DNA from: Lachnotalea glycerini
GTDB lineage: Bacteria > Bacillota > Clostridia > Lachnospirales > Lachnospiraceae
DNA length: 64,000 nucleotides
Direction of reading: 5' to 3'
NCBI RefSeq assembly: GCF_003201285.1
Contig: NZ_QICS01000006.1
Location: 186,001-250,000, forward strand
The position numbers were made by a program, and so were the translations under genes. The notes beneath the pieces were generated by a model that did no database searches, was not told where the DNA came from, and saw nothing but the letters and a program-made list of their open reading frames with translations. Positions 62,001 through 64,000 of this stretch are shown one piece after another; position 1 is the first letter of the stretch; each line of letters begins with the position of its first letter.

Positions 62001-64000
62001 GACTATTAGCTCCAACTGTCGAGTAACAAACATTGATAAATCGGCTCCGACACTTACTTATACTATTGATGGAGAATTGAAAAGCAGCGGATGGTATAAA
62101 GGAGATGCAGTTTTAAATTTAGAAGCGCAGGATATTGGAGGCTCAGGAATAAAATCGATTACAGTCAATAGCAGTGAAACAAGTGGAAGCACTACAAGTA
62201 TTAACGTAGTAAAGGAAGGATCAAACTATTATTTATGCTATGCAACGGATAATGCAAGTAATATGACAGCACCTAAATGGGAACTTACTATAAAGGTTGA
62301 TAAATCTGCTCCAATTAATTTATCGATAACCCCAAATACAACAAAATGGACAAAAGATCCGATTATTATTACAGCAAAGGCAGATGATAGTCATAGCGGT
62401 GTTGATACCATAGAACTTCAATATACGGCTGATATCGGCAATCCTGATTGGAGAGAATACAAAACAGTGTCTCTTAAGGGAACCAATCAGGCAAGCTCAG
62501 ATATTTCAGTAACAGATAACGGATATTACCGACTGGTTGTTACGGATCAAGTTGGATTTCAGACAGTATCAGACGATAAGAACATCTTAAAGATTGATAA
62601 TTATGACCCGGACAAGCCGGATGCAAGTACAATAGGAATTGAACCGAATACGATTCAATGGGTAGACGAAGCAACCGGAGTCGAGGTAACCAGTTATGGT
62701 TCCGATGAATTGTCAGGGCTTAGTACAGTTGAGGTTTGGGAACAAAGTGATAATTATTTTGAGTCTAAAAAGGTGGAAAATTATAATGGAGAAACTACGG
62801 TTGAATCAGCAGCTTATGATACACATATTAATAAAGCTTATAAGACAAAAATAACGGATCAAGCGGGAAATTATTTAGTTATGAGCAACGAAGATGCCTT
62901 AGAAGTTGATAATATCGATCCAGAAGCTCCTGAATTAACCATTGAATCCGTTTCTGCGCAAGAAGGTTATATTAGTACGACTGAGGGTTATGTAATACGG
63001 GCAGTCATTGAGGATAGTCAAAGCGGATTTTCAGAGGCAGCTTTACAAAGAGTAAATGAAAATGGTGAATGGGAGGATTATAAGACCCAATACCAAATCA
63101 TCGAAGAGGACAGCAGTGAGCAAGATTTAGATGTGTACGAGGAGAAAGAAGTACTTACAAAGGCTAAGCGAGAGAAGGTCATTGTAGCCGCCGCGAATAA
63201 TATATCTTTGCAGCGCAGTACAACGGATGCAAGTAATGACAATACGAAAGAGGTTAGAAAGCAGGGAGATAATCAAGTTATTATTGAGTACACTGTCCGT
63301 GAAAACGGTACGTATCGCCTACGTGGTGTCGATTTAGTTCAAAATAAATCCTATACCAATGATACAATTGAGATTACGAATTTGGACGGAAGCAAGCCGG
63401 TGATTCAAGTAGAAGGAAATCCAACCATCTGGCAGAATACGAATGCGGCCATTACTGTGATTGCTACGGATGCTGATTCCAAAATTGCAAAAATGACATT
63501 AGATGGCGACGAAAAGTCATTTCAAGAGGGTGTGGACGGAACATTTCACTTCACGTTTGATGTTACCAAAAATCAGGAATTTACAGTAACAGCAGTAGAT
63601 GAAGCAGGAAATTCTACATCCCAAATCATAACAGTAACAAAAATTGATAAAGAGGCTCCTGTACTTGAAACAGGAATCAAAAAATCATGGTTTAGTATGA
63701 TTTTGGGTGATTATCGGAATTTAAGGATTGATACGATAGATGATTTGAGCGGAATTGCAAAGGTTTCTGTCACTTATGGGGAACAGGAAACGATTCTAAA
63801 ATCATATCAATATGAAAATGCTAAAATCAACTTTCAAGGCAATTATAAGATTTATGAAGAGGGTGATTATAAAATTACCATTACAGATCAGGCTGGAAAT
63901 ATTACAACTCAAACCATATCAGAGGCTAATTTAGATTTCAGTGCCCCGTGGCTTAAGGTAGAAGGAAACCCTACTATCTGGCAGAATACGGATGCAGCCA
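59029..64000 (+). CDS. Large secreted subtilisin-like (S8) protease with Ig-like repeats, 3' end beyond window
   Basis: At least 1657 codons, open to the edge. Order: Sec signal peptide (about 1-28, MKKMKKYMAILLV..), Thr/Glu-rich acidic stretch (30-130), an I9-like propeptide (about 150-210), S8 catalytic domain with Asp 252 (ILDSGID), His 288 (NGHGT), Asn 373 (AAGND) and Ser 422 (GTSTA), a ~350-residue middle part, then repeated Ig-like units from about residue 820 on (DKSAPxL...W...SG). All catalytic residues are kept. ATG 59029 follows AGGGGGAATGATAGGG. Tail gene of the T7SS operon; substrate unknown. Confidence 0.85.
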   Translation, partial: MKKMKKYMAILLVCMNATTALASSTVYANQDYATYEQSVEDNETAVDTVATESTENSEITESTEIEDTKTDVNEEETTTESSQIEDTNENNETSMKEEVNQSDSDKEETADKINQATETENTKEIIEMASGELSESVSGLYNETDLDSSSLYTTKTLIVVSDHSDFENCNAIKIINYDNMYILQYETEEEAKDAYKKLKDDNNIVSVEIDAVIESQTESDIENTESSKEKSDLALFLDSKEKNSEVKVAILDSGIDKTNEIFQDRLIDLNINLSSTGDENSIEDDNGHGTDMAEIIVNNTPSTVKIMPIKIANDSGKATVLNAYLGIKAAIENNADIINISMGTINSSSSAILSSIIEEAVSNQIIVVAAAGNDNANVENYTPANIDSVITVSATDSNGEIASFSNYGDKIDYSSIGEDGTSTATANVSAIIAVIKSIYSDYSLEDIHNLLKQYAVDLGEEGFDKYYGYGFISFEELKSKSTDVEKEDNSILNMPHFNTLTDEEINEYLDNSEPWQIGKYLSELSNDDYDGIIASNTNITGEITLYDLVDSKDENGEDIVLTNNPKNMKYYEFCLQEFDQEKEFMKTNGTFSSQTGYYKLGFSKYDGSSGEVRINFKFNNTDSKSSKSLKASSSSGNNKIWTSNASGTIYNFILSSAKTEIAEFRYSVLQVKAKMTLPACCYMSSGGTKYDAMGRMTFKYYGTNNLSLTKTPDVNDREVNFEMSVNVRNAGIYDQDDATHENIHNTMYLNVVRDSFLQTVKVRYQNADALYGDYIEDVNSLVEYGTTFSWNKAETDVYEAKSIDSYTVTSANTKEVTIKRKSNVSATASVNASKTSSGWYQGLPQITFAGSDPNLNISSVTVNNILNSGSGVTKTASEGMNTYSYFATNVNETSCNEQNITIFADASAPKNVSITAATSWSNNTVPLTIKGQDTLSGLASLKIQYSSNNSSWRDYKTKTYSGDTSPQTYAGFSADQNGYYRVVATDRVGNVTISSNCRVTNIDKSAPTLTYTIDGELKSSGWYKGDAVLNLEAQDIGGSGIKSITVNSSETSGSTTSINVVKEGSNYYLCYATDNASNMTAPKWELTIKVDKSAPINLSITPNTTKWTKDPIIITAKADDSHSGVDTIELQYTADIGNPDWREYKTVSLKGTNQASSDISVTDNGYYRLVVTDQVGFQTVSDDKNILKIDNYDPDKPDASTIGIEPNTIQWVDEATGVEVTSYGSDELSGLSTVEVWEQSDNYFESKKVENYNGETTVESAAYDTHINKAYKTKITDQAGNYLVMSNEDALEVDNIDPEAPELTIESVSAQEGYISTTEGYVIRAVIEDSQSGFSEAALQRVNENGEWEDYKTQYQIIEEDSSEQDLDVYEEKEVLTKAKREKVIVAAANNISLQRSTTDASNDNTKEVRKQGDNQVIIEYTVRENGTYRLRGVDLVQNKSYTNDTIEITNLDGSKPVIQVEGNPTIWQNTNAAITVIATDADSKIAKMTLDGDEKSFQEGVDGTFHFTFDVTKNQEFTVTAVDEAGNSTSQIITVTKIDKEAPVLETGIKKSWFSMILGDYRNLRIDTIDDLSGIAKVSVTYGEQETILKSYQYENAKINFQGNYKIYEEGDYKITITDQAGNITTQTISEANLDFSAPWLKVEGNPTIWQNTDAA
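63413..64000 (+). repeat. Ig-like domain repeat in the protease gene
   Basis: EGNPTIWQNTNAA at about 63415 is matched by EGNPTIWQNTDAA at 63961, a period of about 546 bases, so tandem near-identical modules continue past the window. The nucleotide match is also high (CATCTGGCAGAATACG against TATCTGGCAGAATACG). Confidence 0.8.

Noticed and set aside
1-64000. tRNA or rRNA genes
   Set aside because: No tRNA cloverleaf ends with GTTCGAATC-type arms or rRNA segments were recognised by eye; a tRNA search program would be needed to be sure.

Overview
The window is low-GC DNA with Firmicute-type signals: AG-rich ribosome binding sites, frequent TTG/GTG starts, sigma-A promoters and U-tailed terminators. 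Gene content (spoVD-mraY-murD-ftsW-murA-ftsQ-ftsZ followed by spoIIGA-sigE, a galactofuranose-type sugar importer, GpmI, a Firmicute-type T7SSb secretion locus) points to an anaerobic spore-forming Clostridia, most like Lachnospiraceae/Lachnospirales. This is inferred from gene order and protein features only; no database search was possible.

Layout. (1) 1-11.2 kb: division and cell-wall (dcw) cluster ending in ftsZ, then the sporulation pair spoIIGA-sigE behind a Spo0A-type promoter. (2) 11.3-19.4 kb: a YesN/YesM-type two-component system followed by a four-gene YtfQ-YtfR-YtfT-YjfF-like sugar ABC importer. (3) 19.6-26.9 kb: LUD-domain protein, TetR regulator with a divergent M28-like membrane protein, glycerate kinase with a divergent CdaR regulator, a TPR-like protein and a StrF-type glycosyltransferase. 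(4) About 26.97-36.10 kb: a ~9.1 kb integrated element that recombined inside the 5' end of a low-molecular-weight tyrosine phosphatase gene. It carries a HigBA toxin-antitoxin pair, a three-gene ABC-3C/Lamassu-like defence operon (nuclease-like effector, middle component broken by an in-frame stop, SMC-like ATPase with zinc hook), a NERD-domain protein, a repeat-rich noncoding stretch, and Tn916-type Xis and Int. (5) 36.1-45.6 kb: phosphatase, CoA-binding protein, ABC-F ATPase, a GH13 debranching-enzyme homologue whose catalytic Asp residues are Asn, a DUF5662-like protein, an EIIC-like membrane protein, GpmI and an AraC regulator. (6) 46.0-64.0 kb: a T7SSb (ESX-like/Yuk) locus with its own sensor kinase and a divergent Spo0A-like response regulator, then esaA, esxA, essA, esaB, essB, essC, DUF4176, YwqH-like and YwqI-like partners, a small membrane protein and a very large secreted subtilisin-like protease with Ig-like repeats that runs off the window.

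Most notable signals: the att duplication that defines the island and its target gene; the stop codon in the middle gene of the defence operon; a 180-bp multi-hairpin repeat found twice intact and once as a deletion derivative, each time immediately after a rho-independent terminator; shared TCGAC/0A-box-like motifs in the promoters of the T7SS kinase and of esaA; and a subtilase placed at the end of a Firmicute T7SS locus.
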